NCBI RefSeq assembly: GCF_024666525.1
Contig: NZ_CP088294.1
Span: 4,340,001-4,404,000 of the forward strand
Source of the DNA: Pseudomonas sp. J452
GTDB lineage: Bacteria; Pseudomonadota; Gammaproteobacteria; Pseudomonadales; Pseudomonadaceae
Direction of reading: 5' to 3'
Length of the DNA: 64,000 nucleotides
Of this stretch, positions 45,954 to 54,456 are shown piece after piece (the first letter of the stretch is position 1; each line of letters begins with the position of its first letter). The notes under the pieces were generated by a model. It was given only the letters and a program-made list of their open reading frames with translations, was not told the DNA's origin and made no database searches. A program made the translations under genes and the position numbers.

Positions 45954-47009
45954 ATGAAACGCCTGCTGCTGGCTTCACTGATGGGATCGGCCATTATTCT
46001 GGGTAACCAGGCCATGGCCAACGAGGATGTAAAGAGCCTGGAAAAAGCCGCCCGCGCAGAGGGCGAGGTCAACAGCGTCGGCATGCCGGACAGCTGGGCC
46101 AACTGGAAGGACACCTGGGTCGACCTGAACAAACTCTACGGCCTCAAGCACATGGATACCGACATGAGCTCGGCCCAGGAAATCGCCAAATTCGCCGCCG
46201 AGAAAGACAACGCCACCGCCGATATCGGCGACGTCGGTGCGGCCTTCGGCCCCATTGCCGTGCAGCAGGGTGTTACCCAAGCCTACAAACCGAGCACCTG
46301 GGAACAGATTCCGACCTGGGCCAAGGACGCGGACGGCCACTGGATGCTGGCCTACACCGGCTCCATCGCCTTTATCGTCAACAAGCAGCTGGTCAAGGAC
46401 GTACCCAAGTCCTGGGCCGACCTGAAACAGGGCAAGTACAAGGTCGCCATCGGTGACGTCAGCGCCGCCGCCCAAGCCGTCAACGGCGTACTGGCCGCGT
46501 CCATCGCCAACGGTGGCGACGAGAAGAACATCCAGCCGGGCCTGGACTTCTTCGCCGAGATCGCCAAACAGGGCCGCCTGGGCCTGTCCAACCCGACCAT
46601 CCAGACCCTGGAAAAAGGTGAAGTGGAAGTCGGCATCGTCTGGGACTTCAACGGCCTGTCCTACCGCGACCAGATCGACCCGAGCCGCTTCGAAGTGCTG
46701 ATTCCGTCCGATGGTTCGGTGATCTCCGGCTACACCACGGTGATCAACAAGTACGCCAAGCACCCCAACGCGGCCAAGCTGGCGCGTGAGTACATCCTGA
46801 GCGACGCCGGGCAGATCAACCTGGCCAAGGGCAACGCCCGGCCGATCCGCGCCGAGCACCTGACCCTGCCAGCAGAGGTACAGGCCAAGCTGCTGCCCAA
46901 CGAGCAGTACGCCAAGGTCCAGCCGATCAAGGACCCGGCAGCCTGGGAAGCCACTTCGAAAGCACTGCCGCAGCTGTGGCAGGAAAATGTGATCATCGAA
47001 ATGCAGTAA
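45954..47009 (+). CDS. ABC transporter periplasmic substrate-binding protein
   Basis: The product is 351 residues. Signal peptide about 1-22 (ending AMA). The remainder resembles the family of binding proteins for iron(III), thiamine, polyamines and aminoethylphosphonate (SBP_bac_6-like): DVGAAFGPIAVQQGV, AYTGSIAFIVNKQL, VPKSWADLKQGKYK, GIVWDFNGLSYRDQ. First gene of a six-gene operon; a terminator-like hairpin just after it should make it more abundant than the downstream products. The ligand is not evident; the neighbouring phosphohydrolases suggest a phosphorus compound. Confidence 0.88.
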   Translation: MKRLLLASLMGSAIILGNQAMANEDVKSLEKAARAEGEVNSVGMPDSWANWKDTWVDLNKLYGLKHMDTDMSSAQEIAKFAAEKDNATADIGDVGAAFGPIAVQQGVTQAYKPSTWEQIPTWAKDADGHWMLAYTGSIAFIVNKQLVKDVPKSWADLKQGKYKVAIGDVSAAAQAVNGVLAASIANGGDEKNIQPGLDFFAEIAKQGRLGLSNPTIQTLEKGEVEVGIVWDFNGLSYRDQIDPSRFEVLIPSDGSVISGYTTVINKYAKHPNAAKLAREYILSDAGQINLAKGNARPIRAEHLTLPAEVQAKLLPNEQYAKVQPIKDPAAWEATSKALPQLWQENVIIEMQ

Positions 47010-47018
47010 GCGTTCGCC

Positions 47019-47050
47019 CACGGCCCGGCACTCGCCGGGCCGTGCTTTTG
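47019..47050 (+). terminator. Attenuating terminator between binding-protein and hydrolase genes
   Basis: Perfect 11-bp stem CACGGCCCGGC/GCCGGGCCGTG, loop ACTC, followed by CTTTTG. Partial termination here would lower expression of the downstream membrane and enzyme genes, common in ABC operons. Confidence 0.8.
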
Positions 47051-47067
47051 CTCAAGGAAATCGCTCG

Positions 47068-47874
47068 ATGAAACACAACGTCATCCTGGTGGTACTGGAT
47101 GGCCTGAATTACGAGGTTGCCCGCCATGCGCTGGGCCATCTGCAGGCCTACTGCGGCGCTGGCCGCGCAGCGCTGTACAAGCTCGAGTGCGAGCTGCCCG
47201 CGCTGTCCCGCCCGCTCTACGAATGCCTGATGACCGGCGTGGCGCCGATCGACAGCGGCATCGTGCACAACGACGTGGTGCGCCTGTCCAACCAGCGCAG
47301 CATCTTCCACTACGCCCGTGACGCTGGCCTGTCCACCGCCGCCGCGGCCTATCACTGGATGAGCGAGCTGTATAACCGCGCGCCCTTCGATGCCGCCCGC
47401 GACCGCCACACCAGCGACACCAGCCTGCCGATCCAGCAGGGCCACTTCTATTACGCCGACCACTACCCGGACTCACACCTGTTCGCCGATGCCGAGCACC
47501 TGCGCGTGCAGCACCAGCCGAACTTCCTCCTGGTGCACCCGATGAACATCGACGACGCCGGCCACAAGCATGGCCTCGACTCGGCGCAATATCGCAACAG
47601 CGCGCGCCGCGCCGACCTGTTGCTGGCCGAATACCTGCAGCGCTGGCTGGATGCCGGTTATCAAGTGTTGGTCACCGCCGACCACGGCATGAACAACGAC
47701 CGCTCGCACAACGGCCTGCTGCCTGAGGAGCGCGAAGTGCCGTTGTTCGTCGCGGGCAGCGCCTTCAGCCTGGATGGCAACGCGCAGCCACGGCAAACCG
47801 AACTGTGCGGCACCATCTGCACCCTGCTCGGTGCCAGCCACGACAAACCGCTGTGCAAGGAATTGCTCAAGTGA
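47068..47874 (+). CDS. Cytoplasmic alkaline-phosphatase-superfamily phosphoesterase
   Basis: The product is 268 residues. Metal sites of the phosphodiesterase/nucleotide pyrophosphatase branch are visible: VVLDGLNYE (first Asp), SRPLYECLMTG in the nucleophile region (the usual Thr/Ser site), NIDDAGHKHG (Asp, His) and TADHGMN (Asp, His). There is no signal peptide, so it should act on a substrate already brought in by the ABC importer. It is shorter than phosphonoacetate hydrolase (about 400 residues). The encoded reaction could be cleavage of a phosphonate or phosphodiester; the sequence does not decide. Confidence 0.78.
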   Translation: MKHNVILVVLDGLNYEVARHALGHLQAYCGAGRAALYKLECELPALSRPLYECLMTGVAPIDSGIVHNDVVRLSNQRSIFHYARDAGLSTAAAAYHWMSELYNRAPFDAARDRHTSDTSLPIQQGHFYYADHYPDSHLFADAEHLRVQHQPNFLLVHPMNIDDAGHKHGLDSAQYRNSARRADLLLAEYLQRWLDAGYQVLVTADHGMNNDRSHNGLLPEEREVPLFVAGSAFSLDGNAQPRQTELCGTICTLLGASHDKPLCKELLK

Positions 47875-48716
47875 CAGCAAGCAAACCCCGCGGTAAATGG
47901 CTGGCCCTGCTGTGCCTACTGCCCTTCGCGATCTTCTTTATCGCCTTCCAGATCGCCCCACTGGCGTGGGTCGCGGTGCACAGCCTGAGCGTCGGCGACG
48001 CCTGGGGTCTGGGTAATTTCGAGAAGATCTTCAGCTCCAAGTTCTACCTGCAGGCGATCAAGCACAGCCTGCAGATCGCCTTCTGGTCCAGCCTGTTCGG
48101 CATCCTCATCGCAGTGCTCGGCAGCTACTCGCTGCGCCAGGTCGACTCCAAGCTGCGCGACTTCGTCATGGCCTTCTCCAACATGACCAGCAACTTCGCC
48201 GGGGTGCCGCTGGCTTTCGCCTTCATCATCATCCTCGGCTTCAACGGTGCGCTGACCCTACTGCTCAAGCAGGCCGGGATCATCGAAGACTTCAACCTGT
48301 ACTCGAAAACCGGGCTGATTGTGCTCTACACCTACTTCCAGATTCCCCTCGGCGTGCTGCTGCTCTACCCGGCCTTCGACGCCCTGCGTGAAGACTGGCG
48401 CGAATCCGCGGCGCTGCTCGGTGCCGGCACCTGGGACTTCTGGCGGCATATCGGCATTCCGGTACTGACCCCGGCGCTACTCGGCACCTTCGTCATCCTC
48501 CTGGCCAATGCCCTCGGCGCCTACGCCACGGTGTATGCGCTGACCACCGGCAACTTCAACGTCCTGCCAATCCGCATCGCCGCCATGGTCGCCGGCGATA
48601 TCAGCCTCAACCCGGACATGGCCAGCGCCCTGGCGATGGTACTGGTGGGCCTGATGGTGGTGATCACCGCCGCACACCAGTGGCTGCTGAAGAGGAGCTA
48701 CCATGTCGCACGCTGA
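47871..48716 (+). CDS. ABC transporter permease (first)
   Basis: The product is 281 residues. About six TM segments; the EAA-type loop reads LREDWRESAALLGAGTWDFWRHIGIPVLTPAL. Start GTG 47871 overlaps the preceding stop (GTGA). It overlaps the second permease gene by 14 bases. Binding-protein-dependent inner-membrane subunit of the importer. Confidence 0.9.
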   Translation: MTASKPRGKWLALLCLLPFAIFFIAFQIAPLAWVAVHSLSVGDAWGLGNFEKIFSSKFYLQAIKHSLQIAFWSSLFGILIAVLGSYSLRQVDSKLRDFVMAFSNMTSNFAGVPLAFAFIIILGFNGALTLLLKQAGIIEDFNLYSKTGLIVLYTYFQIPLGVLLLYPAFDALREDWRESAALLGAGTWDFWRHIGIPVLTPALLGTFVILLANALGAYATVYALTTGNFNVLPIRIAAMVAGDISLNPDMASALAMVLVGLMVVITAAHQWLLKRSYHVAR

Positions 48717-49500
48717 TGCCAAACCGGCCGCGCTGTACCACCGTGTGGTGGTCTGGCTGCTGTTCCTGACCCTGCTGTTGCCGCTGGCCGGCACCCTGCT
48801 CTACTCGCTATCCACCAGTTGGTCGGCGACCATCCTGCCGTCCGGCCTGACCTTCAAGTGGTATGTGGCGCTGTGGAGTGATCCGCGCTTCCTTGCCGCT
48901 TTCGGCCAGTCACTGCTGGTGTGCTTCGGCTCCCTGCTGCTGGCCACCGTATTGATACTGCCGCTGCTGTTTGTGGTGCACTACCACTTCCCCAAGCTCG
49001 ACGGCCTGATGAACATCCTGATTCTGCTGCCGTTCGCCGTGCCGCCAGTGGTGTCCTCGGTGGGCCTGCTGCAGGTTTACGGTTCCGGGCCACTGGCGAT
49101 GGTCGGCACGCCGTGGATTCTGATCGGCTGCTACTTCACCGTGGCCCTGCCGTTTATGTACCGGGCGATCACCAACAACCTGCAGGCGATCAACCTGCGC
49201 GACCTGATGGATGCCGCCCAGCTGCTCGGTGCCAGCACCTGGCAGGCCGCCTTTCTGGTGATCCTGCCCAACCTGCGCAAGGGCCTGATGGTCTCGCTGT
49301 TTCTCTCCTTCAGCTTCCTGTTCGGTGAGTTCGTGTTTGCCAACCTGCTGGTCGGCACGCGCTACGAAACCCTGCAGGTGTACCTGAACAACATGAAAAA
49401 CAGCAGCGGCCACTTCAACAGCGCGCTGGTGATTTCCTACTTCTTCTTCGTGCTGATCTTCACCTGGGCAGCCACTCGCCTGAACAAGGACAGACCATGA
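48703..49500 (+). CDS. ABC transporter permease (second)
   Basis: The product is 265 residues. About six TM segments; EAA loop LRDLMDAAQLLGASTWQAAFLVILPNLRKGL. GAGG lies just upstream of ATG 48703, inside the end of the first permease gene. Its stop overlaps the ATPase start (ATGA). Pairs with the first permease to form the membrane channel. Confidence 0.9.
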   Translation: MSHADAKPAALYHRVVVWLLFLTLLLPLAGTLLYSLSTSWSATILPSGLTFKWYVALWSDPRFLAAFGQSLLVCFGSLLLATVLILPLLFVVHYHFPKLDGLMNILILLPFAVPPVVSSVGLLQVYGSGPLAMVGTPWILIGCYFTVALPFMYRAITNNLQAINLRDLMDAAQLLGASTWQAAFLVILPNLRKGLMVSLFLSFSFLFGEFVFANLLVGTRYETLQVYLNNMKNSSGHFNSALVISYFFFVLIFTWAATRLNKDRP

Positions 49501-50486
49501 GTTACCTGAGCATCCGCGGCCTGCATAAAAGCTACGGCGCCACCTCGATCTTCAGTGACATCAACTGCGAAATCGCCCAGGGCGAGTTCGTCACCCTGCT
49601 CGGCCCGTCCGGTTGCGGCAAATCCACCCTGCTGCGCTGCATCGCCGGCCTCACCGAGGTGGGCGGTGGGCAGATCCTCCTCGCCGGCCAGGACCTGGTG
49701 CCACTGTCGCCGCAAAAGCGCGATATCGGCATGGTGTTCCAGAGCTACGCGCTGTTCCCCAACATGAGCGTGGCGCAGAACGTCGCCTTCGGTCTGCGCA
49801 TGCACAAGGTCGGCAAGGAAGAGAGCGCCCAGCGCGTGCAGGAAGCCCTGGCCATGGTCGAGCTGGGCGATTTCGCCAGCCGTTACCCGCACCAGCTGTC
49901 CGGCGGCCAGTGCCAACGGGTGGCCCTGGCCCGCTCGCTGGTCACCCGCCCGCGCCTGCTGCTGCTCGACGAGCCGCTGTCGGCGCTGGATGCGCGCATC
50001 CGCAAGCACCTGCGCGAGCAGATCCGCAGCATCCAGCAAGACCTCGGCCTGACCACCATCTTCGTCACCCACGACCAGGAGGAGGCGCTGACCATGAGCG
50101 ACCGCATCTTCCTGATGAACGCCGGCAAGATCGTCCAGAGCGGCGACGCCGAGACCCTCTACACCGCGCCGGTGGATGCCTTCGCCGCCGGTTTCATCGG
50201 CAACTACAACCTGCTCGACGCGCAAACCGCCAGTCGCTTGCTGCTGCGCCCGGTCAGCAGCCGCATCGCCATCCGCCCAGAGGCCATCCAACTGCACCAC
50301 AGCGGCGCCATCGCCGCGGAAATCCTTGGCCACAGCCTGCTCGGCAACGTCATCCGCTACCGCGTCGAAGCCAATGGCGTGCAACTGGTGGTGGATGTAC
50401 TCAACCGCCGTGAAGGCGACCTGATCGGCAAGGGCCAGTGCATCGGCCTGACCATCGACGAACAGGCAATCCGGGAGGTGGCATGA
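49497..50486 (+). CDS. ABC transporter ATP-binding protein
   Basis: The product is 329 residues. Walker A GPSGCGKST at about 36-44, signature LSGGQCQRVALARSL, Walker B LLLLDEPLSALD, switch His in VTHDQEEAL. A C-terminal TOBE-like extension (about 240-329) places it in the PotA/FbpC/CysA group. Drives the importer formed by the two upstream permeases. Stop overlaps the next start. Confidence 0.93.
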   Translation: MSYLSIRGLHKSYGATSIFSDINCEIAQGEFVTLLGPSGCGKSTLLRCIAGLTEVGGGQILLAGQDLVPLSPQKRDIGMVFQSYALFPNMSVAQNVAFGLRMHKVGKEESAQRVQEALAMVELGDFASRYPHQLSGGQCQRVALARSLVTRPRLLLLDEPLSALDARIRKHLREQIRSIQQDLGLTTIFVTHDQEEALTMSDRIFLMNAGKIVQSGDAETLYTAPVDAFAAGFIGNYNLLDAQTASRLLLRPVSSRIAIRPEAIQLHHSGAIAAEILGHSLLGNVIRYRVEANGVQLVVDVLNRREGDLIGKGQCIGLTIDEQAIREVA

Positions 50487-51139
50487 TGGCCCTGGCAATC
50501 TTTGATCTCGACGAAACCTTGATCGACGGCGACTGCGCCTCGCTGTGGGCCACCCATATGGCCGACATCCAGTGGGTCGACCGCGACAGCTTCCTGGCCC
50601 GCGAGCAGGAGCTGATGGCGCTCTACTCACAGGGCAAGCTGGCCATGGAGGACTACATGGCCTACACCCTGTCGCCGCTGGTGGGCCGCACCGAGGAGGA
50701 AGTCGAGTTCGTCGTCGGCCCCTTCGTCGAGGACGTCATCGAGCCGATCATTTACAGCGATGCCATGCGCTGCCTGGCCCAGCACCGCGCCGCCGGCGAC
50801 CGCCTGCTGGTGATCTCCGCTTCGGCGCATTTCCTGGTCAGCGCCATCGCCGAGCGCCTGGGCATCGAGGAAGTGCTGGCCATCGATCTGGAGCAGCAGC
50901 ACGGCCACTACAGTGGCAAGACCCAAGGCGTGCTGACCTACCGCGAAGGCAAGGTCGTCCGCCTGCAAGACTGGTTGGCCGAGCAAGACGAGAGCCTGGT
51001 CGACGCACACTTCTACTCCGACTCGCGCAACGACCTGCCACTGCTCTCGCTGGTGGAATACCCCCATGCGGTCAACCCGGACTCGACCCTGCGCGCACAT
51101 GCCGAGCAGGCGGGCTGGGAAATCCTCAGCTGGAAGTGA
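50483..51139 (+). CDS. HAD-IB family phosphatase (SerB/phosphoserine phosphatase-like)
   Basis: The product is 218 residues. HAD motif I FDLDETLIDGD with Asp8 (nucleophile) and Asp10; motif II VISASAH; motif III/IV region GKTQGVLTYREGK and YSDSRNDLPLL. HAD-IB enzymes remove phosphate from serine phosphate, choline/ethanolamine phosphate and similar small monoesters. Last gene of the ABC operon (overlaps the ATPase gene), so it could dephosphorylate the product of the upstream phosphoesterase. A second ATG at 50486 is an alternative start. Confidence 0.85.
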   Translation: MMALAIFDLDETLIDGDCASLWATHMADIQWVDRDSFLAREQELMALYSQGKLAMEDYMAYTLSPLVGRTEEEVEFVVGPFVEDVIEPIIYSDAMRCLAQHRAAGDRLLVISASAHFLVSAIAERLGIEEVLAIDLEQQHGHYSGKTQGVLTYREGKVVRLQDWLAEQDESLVDAHFYSDSRNDLPLLSLVEYPHAVNPDSTLRAHAEQAGWEILSWK

Positions 51140-51151
51140 GCACGGTATAAC

Positions 51152-51181
51152 GCACAAGGCCCGCTTTTGCGGGCCTTGTGC
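51152..51181. terminator. Shared hairpin between the convergent HAD and quinone oxidoreductase genes
   Basis: Perfect 13-bp stem GCACAAGGCCCGC/GCGGGCCTTGTGC with loop TTTT. It lies 12 bases after the HAD stop and 13 bases from the convergent gene's stop. No long T-run on either strand, but the stem is very strong. Confidence 0.75.
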
Positions 51182-51194
51182 ATGACAGCGCCGG

Positions 51195-52157
51195 CTACAC
51201 CAGGCTCTCATCGATCAGCAGCACCACCTTGCCGGCCACCTGATTGCTCGCCAGCGCGGCAAAGGCGGCCTGCACATCCTTGGCCGGGAAGCTCTGCTCC
51301 AGTTGTGGCTTCAAGCGGCCCTCGGCAAACAATGGCCAGACATGCTGACCCAGATCGCTGAGCAGCGCCGCCTTGAACTCATCATCGCGATTGCGCAGGG
51401 TCGAACCAGTCAGTTGAATGCGTTTGCCGAGCAACAGGGCCATATCCAGCTGCGCCTTACTTCCGCCCATCAGGCCGATATTCACCCAGCGCCCGTCACG
51501 CGCCAGCAGCTCGAGGTTGAGCTCGGCGTAGGTCGCACCCACCGGATCGAGAATCACGTCGAACGGCGCGAAGTCGCGCAGGCTGGCCAGGTTCTCGCCG
51601 CGTAGCGCGCCGCCCTGGGCACCGAGGCCGGTGCAATAGGCCAGGCGCTCGGTCGAGCCGACACTGACCCAGCACGGGCTGCCGAAGGCCTTGCACAGCT
51701 GGATCGCCGCCGAGCCGACGCCACTGGCCCCGGCATGCAGCAGCACCTTCTCACCCGGTTTCAGCCCGGCCAGCTGGAACAGGTTGAGCCAGGCAGTGGC
51801 ATACACCTCCGGCAGCGCCGCCGCTTCGGCCAGCGACAGGCCTGGCGGCACCGACAGTGCATGACGGGCATCGACCACCACCTCCTCGGCCATGCCGCCA
51901 CCGGCCAGCAGGCAGCAGACCCGGTCGCCGACTTGCCAGGCACTGCCGGCGCCGACCTCGCTGACCACCCCGGAACACTCCAGGCCGAGCACGTCGCTGC
52001 TACCCGCTGGCGGCGGGTACAGACCGGCGCGCTGCAGCAGATCGGCACGGTTGAGCCCGGCCGCCGCCACGCGCACGCGAATCTGCCCTACATCGCAGGC
52101 TGGAGCGGGCCGCTCGCACCATTCCACCTGCCCTTCGACGCCTTGCAATGCCTTCAT
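51195..52157 (-). CDS. NAD(P)H quinone oxidoreductase of the zinc-free MDR family (PIG3-like)
   Basis: The product is 320 residues. GroES-like N-terminal domain (NRADLLQRAGLYPPPAG, GLECSGVV) and Rossmann domain with HAGASGVGSAAIQLCKAFGS; no zinc-binding Cys/His pattern. It resembles the TP53I3/PIG3 group of quinone oxidoreductases using NADPH. ATG 52157 has GGAGGCAGC upstream. Divergent from prc. Substrate in vivo unknown. Confidence 0.88.
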   Translation of the reverse strand: MKALQGVEGQVEWCERPAPACDVGQIRVRVAAAGLNRADLLQRAGLYPPPAGSSDVLGLECSGVVSEVGAGSAWQVGDRVCCLLAGGGMAEEVVVDARHALSVPPGLSLAEAAALPEVYATAWLNLFQLAGLKPGEKVLLHAGASGVGSAAIQLCKAFGSPCWVSVGSTERLAYCTGLGAQGGALRGENLASLRDFAPFDVILDPVGATYAELNLELLARDGRWVNIGLMGGSKAQLDMALLLGKRIQLTGSTLRNRDDEFKAALLSDLGQHVWPLFAEGRLKPQLEQSFPAKDVQAAFAALASNQVAGKVVLLIDESLV

Positions 52158-52291
52158 GCTGCCTCCATAGTGAACAAGCCCCCCCGGCGTTGTGTGCCGG
52201 GCTTTCTGCATTCTGCCGCCCGGCTCAATGGAACCTGGCGCTCACATGACGGCCTAATATGCGTTATCAATTGCCCTCGCGTCGAATCACC

Positions 52292-54364
52292 ATGCTGCGC
52301 TTCTCTTCTACCGCCCTGGCTCTCGTGCTGGGCCTGCAAGCCTTGCCCGCAGCCGCCAAGACCGGCCCGGAGAACTGGGAATACCTGCAGCCCGACCGTG
52401 AGCAGGTGATTGCCAGCCTCAATGTAGTGGAGCTGCTCAAGCGCCATCACTACAACAAGCCGCCGCTCGACGATGCACGCTCGCAGAAGATCTACGACGG
52501 CTACCTGAAGACCCTCGATCCGGCGCGCAGCTACTTCACCGCCGCCGATATCGGCGAATTCGACCAGTGGCGCAACAAGTTCGACGACCTGCTGAAAAGC
52601 GGCGACCTAGAGCCCGGCTTCCTCATGTACAAGCGCCAGCTGGTGCGCGTGCAGGAGCGTCTGGACTACGCCATTCAGTTGCTGCAGGACACCTCCAAAC
52701 TCGATTTCAGCGTCGAGGAAAGCCTGCTGGTGGAGCGTGAGAACGCGCCCTGGGCCAAAGACCGCGCCGAACTCGATGACCTCTGGCGCAAACGCGTCAA
52801 GGATGAAGTGCTGCGCCTGAAACTGGCCGGCAAGGAACCCAAGGCCATCGAAGAACTGCTGAGCAAACGTTACAAGAGACAGCTCAAGCGCCTCGACCAG
52901 ACCAGCGGCGAGGACGTGTTCCAGACCTACATCAACGCTTTCGCGCAGACCTACGACCCGCACACCAACTACCTCTCCCCGGACAACGCGGAGAACTTCG
53001 ACATCAACATGAGCCTGTCGCTGGAAGGCATCGGCGCCGTGTTGCAGTCCGACAATGAGCACGTCAAGGTGGTACGCCTGGTGCCGGCCGGTCCGGCGGA
53101 GAAGAGCAAGCAGATCGTTCCGGCCGACAAGATCATCGGCGTGGCGCAGGGCGACAAGGACATGGTCGATGTGATCGGCTGGCGCCTGGACGAAGTGGTC
53201 AAGCTGATTCGCGGACCGAAAGGTTCCAAGGTGCGTCTGGAAGTGATCCCGGCCAGCAATGCGCCGAGCGACCAGACCAGCAAGGTCGTCAGCATCATCC
53301 GCGAAGCGGTCAAGCTGGAAGAGCAGGCCGCCCAGAAGTCGGTGCTCAAGCTCAACCATGACGGCCGCGACTACAAGCTCGGGGTGATCAAGGTGCCAGC
53401 CTTCTACCTGGACTTCAAAGCCTTCCGCGCCGGTGATCCGAACTACAAGAGCACCACCCGCGACGTCAAACGCCTGCTCACCGAGCTGGAAAAAGACAAG
53501 GTCGACGGTGTCGTCCTCGATCTGCGCGACAACGGCGGCGGCTCGCTGCAGGAAGCTACCGAGCTGACCGGCCTGTTCATCGACCAAGGCCCGACCGTGC
53601 TGGTGCGCAACAGCGACGGCCGCGTCGACGTACTGGCCGACGAGGAACCCGGGGTGTTCTACAGCGGCCCGCTGGCTGTGCTGGTCGACCGCCTCTCGGC
53701 CTCCGCCTCGGAAATCTTCGCCGGCGCCATGCAGGACTACCACCGCGGCCTGATTCTCGGCGGCCAGACCTTCGGCAAGGGCACGGTGCAGACCATCCAG
53801 GAGCTCAACCACGGCGAGCTGAAACTGACCCTGGCCAAGTTCTACCGGGTTTCCGGGCAGAGCACCCAGCACCAGGGCGTGCTGCCAGATATCGCCTACC
53901 CGGACATCGTCGACACCAAGGAAATCGGTGAAAGCGCCCTACCCGAAGCCATGCCCTGGGACAGCATCCGCCCGGCGATCAAGCCGGAAAGCGATCCGTT
54001 CAAGCCATTCCTGGCCGAACTGAAAGCCCGCCACGAAGCGCGCACGGCAGAAAACCCCGACTTCGTCTTCACCCGCGAGCGCCTGGCCCTGGCCCAGGAA
54101 CTGATGCAGCAGACCAGCATCAGCCTCAACGAGCAGACCCGCCGCAGCCAGCGTGCCGATATCGAAGCGCGTCAGCTGGCCCTGGAAAACGCCAAGCGCA
54201 AGGCCAAGGGCGAGGAGCTGCTCAAGGAAATCAAGGAAGAGGATGAAGACAGCCTTCCCGTCGAACCGGAAAAGACCAAACCGGAAGACGATGCCTACCT
54301 GAGCGAGAGCGGACGCATCCTGCTCGACTACCTCGGTATGGATACCCAGGTGGCCAAGCACTGA
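52292..54364 (+). CDS. prc: Tail-specific periplasmic protease Prc (AlgO-type)
   Basis: The product is 690 residues. Signal peptide (MLRFSSTALALVLGLQALPAAA), N-terminal DUF3340-like region, PDZ domain (about 225-330), S41 protease domain with the Ser/Lys dyad: Ser471 in RLSASASEIF and Lys496 in TFGKGTVQ (numbered from 52292), then a C-terminal DUF3340 domain. It degrades proteins with non-polar C-termini; in P. aeruginosa the homologue (AlgO) affects MucA and alginate. An in-frame start at 52259 would lengthen the signal region by 11 residues; neither start has a clear ribosome-binding site. The neighbouring EAL-CBS-GGDEF gene is as in P. aeruginosa. Confidence 0.93.
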   Translation: MLRFSSTALALVLGLQALPAAAKTGPENWEYLQPDREQVIASLNVVELLKRHHYNKPPLDDARSQKIYDGYLKTLDPARSYFTAADIGEFDQWRNKFDDLLKSGDLEPGFLMYKRQLVRVQERLDYAIQLLQDTSKLDFSVEESLLVERENAPWAKDRAELDDLWRKRVKDEVLRLKLAGKEPKAIEELLSKRYKRQLKRLDQTSGEDVFQTYINAFAQTYDPHTNYLSPDNAENFDINMSLSLEGIGAVLQSDNEHVKVVRLVPAGPAEKSKQIVPADKIIGVAQGDKDMVDVIGWRLDEVVKLIRGPKGSKVRLEVIPASNAPSDQTSKVVSIIREAVKLEEQAAQKSVLKLNHDGRDYKLGVIKVPAFYLDFKAFRAGDPNYKSTTRDVKRLLTELEKDKVDGVVLDLRDNGGGSLQEATELTGLFIDQGPTVLVRNSDGRVDVLADEEPGVFYSGPLAVLVDRLSASASEIFAGAMQDYHRGLILGGQTFGKGTVQTIQELNHGELKLTLAKFYRVSGQSTQHQGVLPDIAYPDIVDTKEIGESALPEAMPWDSIRPAIKPESDPFKPFLAELKARHEARTAENPDFVFTRERLALAQELMQQTSISLNEQTRRSQRADIEARQLALENAKRKAKGEELLKEIKEEDEDSLPVEPEKTKPEDDAYLSESGRILLDYLGMDTQVAKH

Positions 54365-54406
54365 AGCGGCGTCATCAAAGCGTCATCGTTCTGTCGTGAA
54401 ATAAAG

Positions 54407-54437
54407 GGGCCGGTAGCGATACCGGCCCTTTTCTTTT
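54407..54437 (+). terminator. Rho-independent terminator after prc
   Basis: GGGCCGGTA/TACCGGCCC 9-bp stem, loop GCGA, then TTTTCTTTT. Lies 43 bases after the prc stop and before the next gene's start. Confidence 0.9.
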
Positions 54438-54456
54438 CCGCCCTGCGAGACCCGCC

